Assembly: GCA_024640345.1 (NCBI GenBank)
Contig: JAHEFD010000018.1
Coordinates: forward strand, 1 to 42,684
Direction: 5' to 3'
Source: Woeseiaceae bacterium
GTDB taxonomy: Bacteria > Pseudomonadota > Gammaproteobacteria > Steroidobacterales > Woeseiaceae
Length of the DNA stretch: 42,684 bases
In this document: positions 1 through 9,734 of the stretch, piece after piece
Layout of the letters: the number at the start of each line of letters is the position of its first letter
Numbering within the stretch: position 1 is the first letter of the stretch
The notes under the pieces: model-generated
The model's input: the letters and a program-made list of their open reading frames with translations, nothing else
The model's database searches: none
Told to the model about the DNA's origin: nothing
Translations under genes and position numbers: made by a program

Positions 1-2
1 CG

Positions 3-80
3 ATCGGCGTGCACAGGATTATCTATCGTGACCTGCGCCATACCGAGGATGACAAAGAAACGGCCGTGGGAGATGCCTAG
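3..80 (+). CDS. C-terminal tail of an unidentified protein (partial)
   Basis: An open frame enters from the left edge and stops at TAG 78-80. The 25 visible residues are polar and charged (ending ETAVGDA), as expected for a soluble C-terminal tail. Too little remains to assign a family. It converges on the minus-strand gene at 91-306, with 10 bases between the two stop codons. Confidence 0.45.
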   Translation: MGVHRIIYRDLRHTEDDKETAVGDA

Positions 81-90
81 CGGTGGCTCG

Positions 91-306
91 CTAATCTCGT
101 CGCGATTTACCGCGATGGTCGTAGTGACGAAAGTCCCGCCGTTTCAGTAGCAGCACCAGGCCGCCTACGAGGGCGGCGATTCCGACCACGAAGCAAATTG
201 TCGGCCAGTACCAATGGTTCAAATACATTGAGGCGGCCAGCGAAATGCCGCCCACTGCCAGGTAGAAGTAAGGCAGGCTCTCGTAAATCGGCTTGGACAC
301 CCACAT
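91..306 (-). CDS. Small two-helix membrane protein of unknown function
   Basis: The 71-residue product has two predicted membrane segments, about residues 10-27 and 33-53, and ends in a strongly basic tail (KRRDFRHYDHRGKSRRD) likely to be cytoplasmic. The ATG at 306 follows a good ribosome binding site (GGGGAGG, about 4 bases upstream), which supports a real gene. I do not recognise a family. It lies last on the minus strand, about 120 bases beyond the small gene at 431-601, and its transcription from that gene or independently cannot be decided. Confidence 0.6.
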   Translation of the reverse strand: MWVSKPIYESLPYFYLAVGGISLAASMYLNHWYWPTICFVVGIAALVGGLVLLLKRRDFRHYDHRGKSRRD

Positions 307-430
307 ACCGCCTCCCCTTTGTAGTCCGGATTTGTCGATTCTCCATAGCAGTCATCCCCGAGTCCAGTCAGGAATTGTCCGCATAAAAGGAAAGCCGGCC
401 GATTCGGCCCGGAACAGCCGGGCTGGAGGT

Positions 431-601
431 TCAACCCCGCCCGAAGGCCAGGAATCTCTTGAGGCGCGCAACTATCGAGTCCGACAGTCCGTCGACATCC
501 AGGTCCGGCTCCAGGTCAACGCCACCTGTCCGCAAGCTCTGCACGAACTTCTGCGTTGCGGGATCCAGATCCTGTTCTGTAATTGTATTTTCGAAGGCCA
601 C
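431..601 (-). CDS. Small acidic protein, unknown function, GTG start
   Basis: A 56-residue product beginning (M)AFENTITEQDLDPATQKF. The frame extends upstream to an ATG at 676, but only the GTG at 601 has a strong Shine-Dalgarno sequence (AAGGAG, 8 bases upstream), so I chose it. The protein is acidic in the middle (DLEPDLDVDGLSDS) and ends in an arginine-rich helix (IVARLKRFLAFGRG). There is no signal peptide or membrane segment. It lies 162 bases beyond tldD on the same strand. No family is recognised; a regulatory or adaptor role cannot be shown from sequence. Confidence 0.55.
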   Translation of the reverse strand: MAFENTITEQDLDPATQKFVQSLRTGGVDLEPDLDVDGLSDSIVARLKRFLAFGRG

Positions 602-763
602 CCTTATCACTCCTTGTAAAGCCAGATCAGCCAGCCGAGTCATTCGGCGACGACAATCCAACCATACTATGGACATAATTCATTCGCAGTGAAGGGAATC
701 ACACCTGCGAACCGGGAGAGAATCACAGTTGCTGCTTATGTCAAACGCCTGGCCGGCTTTTGC

Positions 764-2221
764 TCAGGCGGTACCGCCAACAGTCAATTCATCGATCTTC
801 AGCGTCGGCTGCCCGACACCGACGGGAACAGACTGGCCGTCCTTTCCGCATGTACCGACGCCCTCATCCAGTTTGAGGTCATTTCCGACCATCGAAATCC
901 GACTGAGTACCTCGGGACCGTCACCAATCAACATCGCCCCCTTGACCGGCGTCGTCAGTTTGCCGTTTTCAATCAGGTAGGCCTCGTTAGCGGAAAAGAC
1001 AAACTTGCCCGACGTTATATCAACCTGGCCACCACCAAAATTCGGTGAATAAAGCCCTTTTTTCACGGAGCGTATGATTTCTTCCGGATCGTGGGGACCG
1101 GCAAGCATGTAGGTATTGGTCATCCGCGGCATAGGAACGTGAGCGAACGATTCACGCCGGCCATTGCCGGTCGGGGCGACGCCCATCAACCGGGCATTCA
1201 TTCTGTCCTGCATGTACCCACGCAAAACACCGTTTTCTATCAGAACATTGTATTGACCAGGTGTACCCTCGTCATCGACCGTCAGGGATCCACGACGGTT
1301 GGGCAATGTGCCATCGTCAACAATCGTGCACAGCTTCGATGCCACGGTTTGACCCACCCGCCCCGTGAAAGCTGACGTGCCTTTGCGGTTGAAGTCCCCC
1401 TCGAGACCATGACCAACAGCCTCGTGCAAAAGGATACCGGGCCAACCGGCGCCGAGGACAACCGGCATCGTACCGGCAGGGGCCGGCTGCGCATCCAGCA
1501 ACATGATCCCCTGCCTGACGGCTTCCCGGGCATATCCCATTGCCCTGTCTCCCTGCAGAAAATAATTAAGGTCAGCCCTGGCGCCGCCGCCGGAATAACC
1601 TTGTTCACGTTTGCCGTTTGCCTCGACGATAACCGTTACGTTGAGGCGGACGAGTGGACGAACATCCGCTGCGAGCGTCCCGTCGGCAGCCACGATCAGG
1701 ACCAGGTCCTGGTTGCTGGAAAGGCTGACAATCACCTGCTCGACTCGCTTGTCGAGTTTGCGGGTCTCTGCATCAATTCTGCTGACCAGCGCTTTCTTCT
1801 CCGCATCGGAAATACTGCTCGTTGGATCCGTAACCGGATAAAGACGCCGGGTTTCGCCTGCTGATGCGATTTGAACGGCTTTCGACTGCCCCTGCCGTGA
1901 AATCGCGCGGGCGGCGTCGGCCGCGCCCTGCAGGGCCGGCAAAATCAGGTCTTCGGAATAAGCGAATCCCGTCTTCTCACCACAAACAGCGCGAACCCCG
2001 ACGCCCTGGTCAAGGTTGAAGCTGCCTTCCTTGAGAATCCCGTCCTCGACAGTCCATGATTCACTGCGACTAACCTGGAAATAAAGGTCTGCGGCATCCA
2101 CGTCGCGCCTGTAGAGCGATCCCAACGCACTGGCAAGATGATTCTCATCAAGGCCAGCGGGTGCGAGCATCTGCGACATCACGGTGTCGACGGCGGATTC
2201 GGTACTGGTATCAACTGTCAA
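764..2221 (-). CDS. tldD: TldD metalloprotease subunit
   Basis: A 485-residue member of the TldD/PmbA (U62) family. In E. coli TldD pairs with TldE (PmbA) as a cytosolic heterodimeric zinc protease that degrades unfolded peptides, trims microcin B17 leader peptide and degrades the CcdA antitoxin. The zinc-binding HEAVGH motif is at residues 266-271, and the C-terminal cysteine of the family is present in [11 protein letters not shown]. The near full-length match to the usual ~481 residues indicates an intact gene. The start is probably TTG at 2221, with AGGA about 10 bases upstream; ATG at 2179 is an alternative that would give a slightly short N-terminus. It follows yhdP by about 40 bases. 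The pmbA partner is not in this window. Confidence 0.95.
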   Translation of the reverse strand: MTVDTSTESAVDTVMSQMLAPAGLDENHLASALGSLYRRDVDAADLYFQVSRSESWTVEDGILKEGSFNLDQGVGVRAVCGEKTGFAYSEDLILPALQGAADAARAISRQGQSKAVQIASAGETRRLYPVTDPTSSISDAEKKALVSRIDAETRKLDKRVEQVIVSLSSNQDLVLIVAADGTLAADVRPLVRLNVTVIVEANGKREQGYSGGGARADLNYFLQGDRAMGYAREAVRQGIMLLDAQPAPAGTMPVVLGAGWPGILLHEAVGHGLEGDFNRKGTSAFTGRVGQTVASKLCTIVDDGTLPNRRGSLTVDDEGTPGQYNVLIENGVLRGYMQDRMNARLMGVAPTGNGRRESFAHVPMPRMTNTYMLAGPHDPEEIIRSVKKGLYSPNFGGGQVDITSGKFVFSANEAYLIENGKLTTPVKGAMLIGDGPEVLSRISMVGNDLKLDEGVGTCGKDGQSVPVGVGQPTLKIDELTVGGTA

Positions 2222-2263
2222 AGCAATTTCGTCCTGGTCTTATTCGAAAAGTGATTTCTAGGG

Positions 2264-5200
2264 TTACTGCGGGGCATCGATGCAGCCTGCGAGACTACTC
2301 GTATTTGCGAACTGCTCCAAGCTTGCACTGTCAATATTCGGCTCATCCCATGACCCTCGGACCGAGTAATAGACCTGCCCTACGTCTTTCAACGGCTTCT
2401 TGAATACCTGCGAAAAAACCAGCAATGCCGCAGCAACCTGGGGACCACCAAGGAGACCACCAACGACCGGTAGCGTATTGCCCACATTTGCGCTCACGAC
2501 AACTGCCTGATCGTAATCGTTAACGCTTAGTCCGGCACGGCCAACGATACCAACGTCCGCGGCCGGTCCTGTCAGCGTCAGGTCGCAGGTAAAAGCATCA
2601 CCTTTCACGACCCTGAAATTGCCGGTGATGCTGTCGAAGCTGAATCCGGAGTTAAATACGTCGCTAAAATCAAGCGCGAGCCTGCGCGGCAGGGCGACAA
2701 AACTCATCAACCCGAAAACCCTGCCGGCGCCTGGATCGACTTCGCTAAGCTTCCCGGTTCCGAGGCTGACGGCGACAGTGCCATCAAGCACATCCAGGTA
2801 GTCCTTTCGTGGCCCTCCTGACCAGCCGATATCGAGGTCGACGACCATTGCATCGGAGATAATTCCCGGCTCGTAATTCAGGCGAGCAGCCGTCTGCTCG
2901 ATATTCGTGCTTCTCAGTTCTGCGTCAAAGAATGTCCGTTGCCCTGACTCTTCGTTTTCGTCAACAATCCAGCCAGCTGTACCTGTGATCGTAAAGGTAT
3001 CATCGCTGCTCTTCAGCAGGGTCGATTCCAGGCCACGCGCCGTCAGGGCGAAATCTGCTTCCAGCTGACCGAGATAATGTTGCCCCATGCCGAACTCAGC
3101 CGCTCGTATCGAAATTGCAGGCAAACGGCGCGGGTCCAGTGGCGCATCATCATTGACTGTTGCGTCATCGGCGCCCGGCAAAACCAGGCGATCCATTTCG
3201 AGTGTCATAGCCCGCCCCGCAGAGAAATCGTAGGGCACCGAAATCAGGCCCTCTGCCTGTTCCCCACTGACCTGTATAAGCCAGTCCTGGCTGCTGCGAT
3301 CAACGCTGATACGATGATCGGTAAACAGTTGTCCGATTGCATAGATGCGATTGACGTCGAGATCGATGGACCTGATCCTGGCGCCAATACCGGCTTCCCG
3401 GTCGCCGCGTCGACCTGCCGAGAGCCACGCGTGCAAATCAATCTCCGGTGTTCGCCCGTGAATGTGCAAACCACGAATGTCCGGTCCCGCGGGCTCGACA
3501 CCACCCGCTGCAAGCACACCTCTATCGAAATCCCACGCATCGTTACTCTTGATAAATTGTGCAGCCCATTTAATGTCGCCGCCCAACAGTCCCGTCGTCG
3601 TAATCTGACCCTCTGACGGGAATTCAATATTCATTGTCAGTGCAAGCGCCTCGTCGTCGGACTTACCGAGCGGCAGCGGCAAATCTGACTCGATACCAAA
3701 AAGATCTGACTTGACCTGTATCTGCAAATTACCTGGCTGTGGCGCACTTCCGTTTGGAAAACGCACACTTGCCGTAAAATCAGCATCACCTTTCAGTATG
3801 CCGCTGATCGGGATACCGAGTTCAGCCTGTATGTCGTCGACGGTAGTTCGACCCGTGGCATCGAGTACGACGCTGTGTGCCGCCAGCTCGTCACCCACAC
3901 GATTCAGATCCAGATCGACAGGATGGCCGAGGAATCGGCCGAAAAGTGATTCCGATGTCGCGTCGCGACGGGAAATATTCACGGCGCCATTGAGTTCAGT
4001 GATAGGTGCTTCAAAGCCCTGAACCAGCAACATGCCGTCACTGACCCGGATCTTGGTCGTGAAGTCGTAATTCTCCTTATCCTGGATCGGATAGGAAATA
4101 GACAGGTCGAACGAAGCGTCGCCATCAACGGTCACCTTGTCCAGGTGGCCGCCTAATACGCCATCAATTGGGCTCTGTGATGCATAGGTTCTGATCGACT
4201 CCAACGTTCCGGTCGCGAATGCATTGATACTTAGAATCGGTGCACGCAGATCCGGAATTTCTATTCTTGCGTCTTCGACATTGTTTCCCAGATTGACGGC
4301 TGAATTTTCAAATGAATAGAGCCGTGTGTTTTCCACAATCAGATCGAGGTGACGAAACTCCGGTGCTGGCCATTTATCGGAAAAAAGCAGTTTAGCATCC
4401 TCCAGTCTCGCTTCGATGAGGAATGCACCTTCGCCTTCGTCGAACGGAAATTTGTCAAGCGCACCAATGAATCGCGTCGTGCCTCGCGTCACGCGCCCGG
4501 ATACCAGGGCATCGGTTAGCCACTCGCGAAGTTTTGGCGTGATTGTCCTTACCGGCAGGTAATACTGAATGGCACTGAGGTCATTCACGCTCCAGGTACT
4601 CTCGAAATCAATAAAAGGTGATCCGTCCCCGGCTGGCAGGCTGACCTGCAGGCTGATCTGGCTGTCCAGATCGGCATTGCTAATCCGGACGCTGTCGGAC
4701 AAAACGATCATTCCTTCCCGATTACGACGCCAGATAATGGTGCCGATCGCCTCCTCCAGCCGAAGGGGTTGCGTCAGGTTCGGCCCGAGATCGACAATCA
4801 TGTCAGTTGAATTTATCTCGACCCGTCCACCGTCGCGATCTGCACGAATCTGGCCGCTGAACTCCCGAACTCCAGGCCTCTCACCAACAGCTTCAATGCC
4901 CGCCGATGCAAGATCGGTGAACAGGCTGAATTGCGGGGTCTCCGACTGCAGCGAACCAAGCTCGGCGTCCAGGTCGCGCACAATGCCGGATGGCGAATAC
5001 GCATTAAATATCTCAAGCTGTTCATCGGTAAGCCAGGCGGCAGCATATTTCAAATCGCCGAGATTGAAATAATTCACTTCGGTTCGCAGCTGGTCCATTT
5101 CCCCGTTCGCGTCATTGGCGACGCGCAAGCTCAATTCGGTTGCAGGCCAGTCTCCATCGACAGTCGTCAACCTGAATTGGCTCGCTGCAACGAGCCACCC

Positions 5201-6106
5201 GTCAAGTTCCAGGGAATACTCGAAGTTTCCCTGAAAACCAAATGGGGCGGCGATTTCCGGGCCCGATGCCTGCAAGCGCGAAACAACTACATTGGCATTG
5301 GCACTCTGGATCACCCCGCGGGACAGGTCGACCCAGAGACTCAGATCGGCAGACCCCGACTCGATTTCCGGCAAGCCCGTTGGCTGCAGCCGCGACCATC
5401 CACTGAGATCCAGAGAATCACCTTCGACAAAGATACGCCATACTTCATCGGAAGAAGCAAAGGTCAGCTGGTTTGCGGAAATTTCGAGACGATTGCCGAA
5501 TTCTTCCGGCAAGTCGATATCGGCTGCTACGACGAGCTCAGTCTGGCTGCGCGACGCGGTCACTGACCGGACCGTAAAAGGAATGACCTGACCCGAACCC
5601 GGGTGTTCATACGAGACATCAATGTCCCGGGCAAAAACTTCAAAGTCGCCAACTGGCTCTGCCGAAATATTTCTGGACCCGATGATTTCGTCGATCAGCA
5701 TTCCCTGCAACAACCACGCACCGTTTTCATTCTGGCGCAGATCGATAGCGGATTCACGGATACTGACCCGATCGACAACCAGCTCTCGGTCCGCGATAAG
5801 GCGCAATAAACCAACGCCAATGCTGACCTCCTCGGCCATCAGGATGCTGTCACCGGACCCCTGGCGGTTGAGGCTCGCGTCAAAGAAACTGAGTTCCGGA
5901 CCGCTGAGGCGCCACCTCGCGTTCATACCGGAGAACTCGACATCCATTCCGATTGCGGCGCTGGCCCAGCCCTTGATTTCATCCTGGTACTCGGGCAAGC
6001 GGGGCAACATAAGACGAAAAATACCGACAGCAATAGCGAGCAGGATAATGATCGCGGCGCCCGCATAGGCCAGGGCTTTAATCAGTTTTTGCAGAAATTG
6101 CTTCAT
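2264..6106 (-). CDS. yhdP: YhdP family AsmA-like envelope protein
   Basis: A very large protein (~1280 residues) with one N-terminal membrane anchor (about residues 11-30) and then a long periplasmic beta-rich region. This is the pattern of YhdP, one of the AsmA-like bridge proteins that, with TamB and YdbH, move phospholipids from the inner to the outer membrane in Gram-negative bacteria. The C-terminus carries an AsmA-like region (RVFGLMSFVALPRRLALDF). The ATG at 6106 is preferred over a TTG two codons upstream, although neither has a clear ribosome binding site. The gene starts 24 bases after rng and is followed by tldD, the classic rng-yhdP-tldD order. Length and context make the call firm. 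Confidence 0.93.
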   Translation of the reverse strand: MKQFLQKLIKALAYAGAAIIILLAIAVGIFRLMLPRLPEYQDEIKGWASAAIGMDVEFSGMNARWRLSGPELSFFDASLNRQGSGDSILMAEEVSIGVGLLRLIADRELVVDRVSIRESAIDLRQNENGAWLLQGMLIDEIIGSRNISAEPVGDFEVFARDIDVSYEHPGSGQVIPFTVRSVTASRSQTELVVAADIDLPEEFGNRLEISANQLTFASSDEVWRIFVEGDSLDLSGWSRLQPTGLPEIESGSADLSLWVDLSRGVIQSANANVVVSRLQASGPEIAAPFGFQGNFEYSLELDGWLVAASQFRLTTVDGDWPATELSLRVANDANGEMDQLRTEVNYFNLGDLKYAAAWLTDEQLEIFNAYSPSGIVRDLDAELGSLQSETPQFSLFTDLASAGIEAVGERPGVREFSGQIRADRDGGRVEINSTDMIVDLGPNLTQPLRLEEAIGTIIWRRNREGMIVLSDSVRISNADLDSQISLQVSLPAGDGSPFIDFESTWSVNDLSAIQYYLPVRTITPKLREWLTDALVSGRVTRGTTRFIGALDKFPFDEGEGAFLIEARLEDAKLLFSDKWPAPEFRHLDLIVENTRLYSFENSAVNLGNNVEDARIEIPDLRAPILSINAFATGTLESIRTYASQSPIDGVLGGHLDKVTVDGDASFDLSISYPIQDKENYDFTTKIRVSDGMLLVQGFEAPITELNGAVNISRRDATSESLFGRFLGHPVDLDLNRVGDELAAHSVVLDATGRTTVDDIQAELGIPISGILKGDADFTASVRFPNGSAPQPGNLQIQVKSDLFGIESDLPLPLGKSDDEALALTMNIEFPSEGQITTTGLLGGDIKWAAQFIKSNDAWDFDRGVLAAGGVEPAGPDIRGLHIHGRTPEIDLHAWLSAGRRGDREAGIGARIRSIDLDVNRIYAIGQLFTDHRISVDRSSQDWLIQVSGEQAEGLISVPYDFSAGRAMTLEMDRLVLPGADDATVNDDAPLDPRRLPAISIRAAEFGMGQHYLGQLEADFALTARGLESTLLKSSDDTFTITGTAGWIVDENEESGQRTFFDAELRSTNIEQTAARLNYEPGIISDAMVVDLDIGWSGGPRKDYLDVLDGTVAVSLGTGKLSEVDPGAGRVFGLMSFVALPRRLALDFSDVFNSGFSFDSITGNFRVVKGDAFTCDLTLTGPAADVGIVGRAGLSVNDYDQAVVVSANVGNTLPVVGGLLGGPQVAAALLVFSQVFKKPLKDVGQVYYSVRGSWDEPNIDSASLEQFANTSSLAGCIDAPQ

Positions 6107-6130
6107 CGTCAAAAAATCAACACATCGTTA

Positions 6131-7618
6131 TCAGATCAGGACCACGTCAAACTGATCCTGTAAATACAGCGATTCAGGTTGCAGCCGAATTGATTTGCCA
6201 ATCTGTTCTTCCGTCTCAGCCAGCCCTTTGGCTTCATCATCCAGGAGAAGATCGATCACATCCTGATGCGCCAGCACGAGCACTCCATCAAACTTGAACT
6301 GCCTGTGTTGCCGGATGATCTCCCTGAAAATTTCAAAACAAACGGTCGCCGCCGTCATTACATAGCCTCGACCGCTGCAGTGATCGCAGTCCTCGCACAA
6401 AATGTGCTCCAGACTCTCTCGGGTGCGTTTCCTGGTCATTTCGACCAGCCCAAGTGGAGAGAATGCCGTTATCTGGTGTCGTGCATGGTCCCTCGCCATG
6501 GACTGCTCCAACACCTGCATGACGCGCTCCCGATGATCCTCTTCCTCCATATCGATGAAATCAATAATGATAATTCCACCCAGGTTTCTTAGACGCAGTT
6601 GCCGGGCAATCGTTACCGCGGCTTCGAGATTGGTGCGATAAATCGTCTCCTCGAGATTCCTGTGGCCAACGTAACCGCCCGTATTAACGTCGATCGTCGT
6701 CATCGCCTCAGTTTGGTCAATAATGACATACCCACCTGATTTTAAAGGAATACTTCTTCCAAGAGCTTTCTTGATCTCGTCCTCGGTCCCGTGCAGGTCG
6801 AAAATCGGCCGGCGGCGTACATAGTGCTCCAGAATCGGTGTCAGCTCGGGCAGGAAGCTCTCCGTAAACTTTTGCATCCTTTCGAAGTCCGGTGCGGAAT
6901 CGACGAGAATCCGCTCGACGTCGCTGGTCACCATGTCTCGAAGTACCCTGATTGGCAGCGGCATATCTTCATGTACCAGCGTTTTTACCTTGGCATTCCT
7001 GCACTCAAGCTGAATGGCACCCCACAGTTTGCGAAGGAAGGCCAGGTCGGCCCGCAGCGCATCCCGACTGACCCCCTCGGCGGCGGTGCGCACAATGACG
7101 CCGCCAGGCTCGTCGTCCTCACCGAGAATATGCTCGACTTCAGATCGGAGTCTTTCGCGTTCCCGCTCATCTTCGATACGCGACGATATTCCAACGCCAT
7201 TGCCCAGCGGCAACAACACCAGGAAGCGGGAAGGCAAGGTCATGAAAGTGGTCAGGCGGGCGCCCTTTGTCCCCAGCGGGTCCTTGACGATCTGTACCAG
7301 GACTTCCTGTTGCTCCCGGACCAGGCCCCTGATATCCGGAATCACCTCCTCACCGCCGCCATTTTGGCCATTGCCCGTTCGGGCGATATCGGAGGCATGC
7401 AGAAATGCCGTTCGTTCCAGTCCGATATCCACGAATGCCGCCTGCATACCAGGCAGCACCCGCGATACCTTGCCCTTATAAATATTGCTGATCAGTCCGC
7501 GACGAGCAGCGCGCTCTATGAAGACCTCCTGCAGAATTCCATTTTCCAACAGCGCCGCACGAACTTCACGAGGCGTGACATTTATAAGAATTTCTTCTTT
7601 TGGGGATTCTTCAGTCAT
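6131..7618 (-). CDS. rng: Ribonuclease G
   Basis: A 495-residue RNase E/G family endoribonuclease, close to E. coli Rng (489 residues) and lacking the long C-terminal scaffold of RNase E. Rng processes the 5' end of 16S rRNA and degrades some mRNAs. The S1 RNA-binding domain is near residues 35-125. The DNase I-like catalytic region contains IDVNTGGYVG and IIIIDFIDMEEEDHR, which carry the metal-binding aspartates. The cysteine-rich zinc-link follows (CEDCDHCSGRGYV). The start codon overlaps the maf stop codon (ATGA), so translation is probably coupled. Confidence 0.96.
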   Translation of the reverse strand: MTEESPKEEILINVTPREVRAALLENGILQEVFIERAARRGLISNIYKGKVSRVLPGMQAAFVDIGLERTAFLHASDIARTGNGQNGGGEEVIPDIRGLVREQQEVLVQIVKDPLGTKGARLTTFMTLPSRFLVLLPLGNGVGISSRIEDERERERLRSEVEHILGEDDEPGGVIVRTAAEGVSRDALRADLAFLRKLWGAIQLECRNAKVKTLVHEDMPLPIRVLRDMVTSDVERILVDSAPDFERMQKFTESFLPELTPILEHYVRRRPIFDLHGTEDEIKKALGRSIPLKSGGYVIIDQTEAMTTIDVNTGGYVGHRNLEETIYRTNLEAAVTIARQLRLRNLGGIIIIDFIDMEEEDHRERVMQVLEQSMARDHARHQITAFSPLGLVEMTRKRTRESLEHILCEDCDHCSGRGYVMTAATVCFEIFREIIRQHRQFKFDGVLVLAHQDVIDLLLDDEAKGLAETEEQIGKSIRLQPESLYLQDQFDVVLI

Positions 7619-8202
7619 CGAGCGCCCGTATTTTTCAGCACAGCGATGCCTGCTCTTTCGAGCAGATTTGCTGTCTCGTAGACGGGCAAGCCGACAACAC
7701 CGGAGTAGCTGCCACGCAGCGATTCAACAAAAATACCGCCGAGGCCCTGGATAGCGTAACTCCCCGCCTTGCCCTTTGGCTCACCACTTTGCCAGTATGC
7801 TTCTGCCTCGTCAGGATCAATGTCGCGAAATCTGACCTCTGTATTGCTAATGGCTGTTTCGAGCCCCCGACTGCTCAACAATGCGACCGCTGTCAGCACA
7901 CAATGTTGCCTGCCTGACAGGGTCCGCAACATTCCGAGCGCATCCTCTCTGGAAAGTGGTTTGCCGAAAACCAGGTCATCGACCACAACGATGGTATCGG
8001 CACCGATCACCGGCAGCCCGCCAGCGTCCGCGGCCCTGGCCTTCTCCGATGCCAGCCGCAGCGCCATGTCTTCCACGGGCTCACCTGGCTTGCGTGATTC
8101 ATCGATATCAACGCCGGCATAATTGAATTGCAGGCACAATGACGCAAGAATTTCCCGGCGTCGTGGCGAGGAAGAAGCAAGGTGAATTGCCGGCCGCTTC
8201 AT
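7615..8202 (-). CDS. maf: Maf family dTTP/UTP pyrophosphatase
   Basis: A 195-residue Maf protein of the YhdE type, which hydrolyses dTTP, UTP and modified pyrimidine nucleotides to monophosphates as a house-cleaning enzyme. The N-terminal substrate loop (LASSSPRRREIL), the catalytic aspartate in GADTIVVV (residue 69) and the PKGKAGSYAIQG loop are all present. The frame is open for 38 codons further upstream, but the ATG at 8202 has GGGAG six bases before it, lies two bases after the rlmH stop and fits the family N-terminus, so it is the start. It overlaps rng by four bases. Confidence 0.94.
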   Translation of the reverse strand: MKRPAIHLASSSPRRREILASLCLQFNYAGVDIDESRKPGEPVEDMALRLASEKARAADAGGLPVIGADTIVVVDDLVFGKPLSREDALGMLRTLSGRQHCVLTAVALLSSRGLETAISNTEVRFRDIDPDEAEAYWQSGEPKGKAGSYAIQGLGGIFVESLRGSYSGVVGLPVYETANLLERAGIAVLKNTGAR

Positions 8203-8204
8203 AT

Positions 8205-8675
8205 TCACTCCCGGTGGTACGGATGACCGTTCATCAGCGACCATGCACGATATATTTGTTCCGCGAACAACACACGTGCCAGTCCGTGGGGCAGCGTGAG
8301 TTTCGACAGCGACCAACAGGTATTTGCTCGCGCCTGAACACTCTGCGCAACGCCGTCCGGTCCACCGATTACAAAAACGATATCCTCGCCTACCGTTTGC
8401 CAGCCATCAATTTTATCGGCCAGTTCTTTACTGGTGAACTGCGTACCACGCTCGTCAAGTAAAACGGCATGTTCTGGCGGCCTGATCCTGGAAAGTATTT
8501 TGTCTGCCTCCGCCAACTTCGATGCATCGGCGGATGCGTTCTTCTGGCGCTTCATGGTCGCAACGGATTCGAGCCGAAACTGCCACTGACGCGGCAGTCG
8601 TTCTGCGTAGTCATCGAATGCGGAATCGACCCAGGACGGCTGTCGATCGCCGACGGCGATCAGGCGAATGTGCAC
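8205..8675 (-). CDS. rlmH: 23S rRNA (pseudouridine-1915-N3)-methyltransferase RlmH
   Basis: A 156-residue SPOUT-class methyltransferase, the family's usual length. RlmH methylates pseudouridine 1915 in helix 69 of 23S rRNA on assembled 70S ribosomes, as a homodimer. The start MHIRLIAVGDR, the SAM-binding knot (FVIGGPDG, about residues 100-107) and the conserved C-terminus (LFAEQIYRAW...GHPYHRE) are all visible. It sits between rsfS (two bases upstream) and maf (two bases downstream), in the conserved holA-nadD-rsfS-rlmH order. Confidence 0.97.
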   Translation of the reverse strand: MHIRLIAVGDRQPSWVDSAFDDYAERLPRQWQFRLESVATMKRQKNASADASKLAEADKILSRIRPPEHAVLLDERGTQFTSKELADKIDGWQTVGEDIVFVIGGPDGVAQSVQARANTCWSLSKLTLPHGLARVLFAEQIYRAWSLMNGHPYHRE

Positions 8676-8677
8676 AA

Positions 8678-9031
8678 TCAGGTTTCGGTTGCAGCCCGAT
8701 CTTTCTTCGGGCGGAGCGACCAGAGTTTTTCAAGGTTATAGAATTCCCGAACGCGCGGAAGCATGACGTGTACGAGAGTGTCGCCGAGATCGATCAATAC
8801 CCATTCACTGCCATCTTCGCCTTCGACGCCAATCGGACGGTGACCGGCCTCTTTGGATTTTTCGGCTACGGCATCGGCAAGCGCCTTAACGTGTCGATTG
8901 GACGTGCCACTCGCAACGACCATGTAGTCGGTTACCGATGTCATTTCGCGGACATCCAGTCTGACTATGTCTTTTCCCTTAACGTCTTCAAGCGCATCAA
9001 CCGCCAGTTCGCTTAATTGTTCGCTATTCAT
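8678..9031 (-). CDS. rsfS: Ribosome silencing factor RsfS
   Basis: A 117-residue RsfS/RsfA (Iojap/YbeB) protein. The family binds uL14 on the 50S subunit and blocks joining to 30S, lowering translation under starvation. Family signatures include [36 protein letters not shown] and [18 protein letters not shown]. The length is slightly above the usual ~105 residues because of a charged C-terminal tail ([11 protein letters not shown]). It lies 30 bases after nadD and two bases before rlmH. Confidence 0.96.
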   Translation of the reverse strand: MNSEQLSELAVDALEDVKGKDIVRLDVREMTSVTDYMVVASGTSNRHVKALADAVAEKSKEAGHRPIGVEGEDGSEWVLIDLGDTLVHVMLPRVREFYNLEKLWSLRPKKDRAATET

Positions 9032-9061
9032 TAATCATTCCGATTATTTGTAAGAATTCTG

Positions 9062-9709
9062 TCATTCCGGCTTATCGCCTGTCCGTCTCTCGTAACAGCC
9101 ACTCCGGGTGATCACATCCCGCACGGTGTCCGGTAGCAGGAAGCGCGGATCACGACCCACAGATACCAGCTCGCGAATTTCCGACGACGAAATCTCCAGC
9201 TGAGTAACGTCGTGAATGAAAATATGCCCGGCCCTGGATTGGTGCAGGTCGCCAATACGATGTGTTCCCCTGTCGGCGAGCAGTTCGCCCAAAGGGCCCA
9301 TATCCGGTGCTCGCCAGCCCGGGCGATGGGCGACCACGATATGTGCCAGTTGCAGGATTTCCCGCCAGTGATACCACTTCGGCAGACCGAGGAATGCATC
9401 CATGCCGATAATCAACGCCAGTGGCCGCAAGGGAAATTCGCTGCGCAGGGCGGCCAGCGTATCTACAGAATAGGATGGGCCGTCGCGCTGCAATTCCCGG
9501 TCATCTACGATGAAACCATGTTGCGCTTCAGTTGCCACCCGGACCATTTCGAGACGCAGATCTGCGTCCGCTACCGGTGTGCCCCTGTGTGGCGGGTTGC
9601 CGCAGGGCATGAACCGAACTTCGTCGAAGCGAAGGGCCTGTAACATTTCAAAGGCCGTCCGCAGATGTCCGTAGTGAATCGGATCGAACGTGCCGCCAAA
9701 TATTCCCAT
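9062..9709 (-). CDS. nadD: Nicotinate-nucleotide adenylyltransferase NadD
   Basis: A 215-residue nucleotidyltransferase that adenylates nicotinic acid mononucleotide in NAD synthesis. The nucleotide-binding GGTFDPIHYGHLR motif is at the extreme N-terminus, and the second signature (ISSSEIREL) is near the C-terminus. The frame is open far upstream into holA, but homology starts at MGIFGG. ATG 9709 is the simplest start. A TTG three codons upstream (9718) has GGAG ten bases before it and gives MSSMGIFGG, a more typical N-terminal length, so it may be the true start. The gene lies 25 bases after holA. Confidence 0.95.
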   Translation of the reverse strand: MGIFGGTFDPIHYGHLRTAFEMLQALRFDEVRFMPCGNPPHRGTPVADADLRLEMVRVATEAQHGFIVDDRELQRDGPSYSVDTLAALRSEFPLRPLALIIGMDAFLGLPKWYHWREILQLAHIVVAHRPGWRAPDMGPLGELLADRGTHRIGDLHQSRAGHIFIHDVTQLEISSSEIRELVSVGRDPRFLLPDTVRDVITRSGCYERRTGDKPE

Positions 9710-9734
9710 TGAACTCAATTTGTTTTCTCTCCGT

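Noticed and set aside
420-455. tRNA-like TPsiC arm (GGTTCAACCCC)
   Set aside because: No acceptor stem, anticodon arm or D-arm can be built around it; the match is chance. No tRNA gene was found elsewhere in the window.
738-744. TTGACA on the minus strand as a promoter for the small gene at 431-601
   Set aside because: The -35 is perfect, but no acceptable -10 lies 16-18 bases further on, so I do not call it.
4931-5566. Plus-strand open frame opposite yhdP
   Set aside because: Antisense to yhdP; no recognisable protein features beyond low-complexity shadows.
6791-7681. Long plus-strand open frame opposite rng
   Set aside because: It lies antisense to a well-recognised RNase G coding region, has no family resemblance, and is explained by codon bias of the opposite strand.
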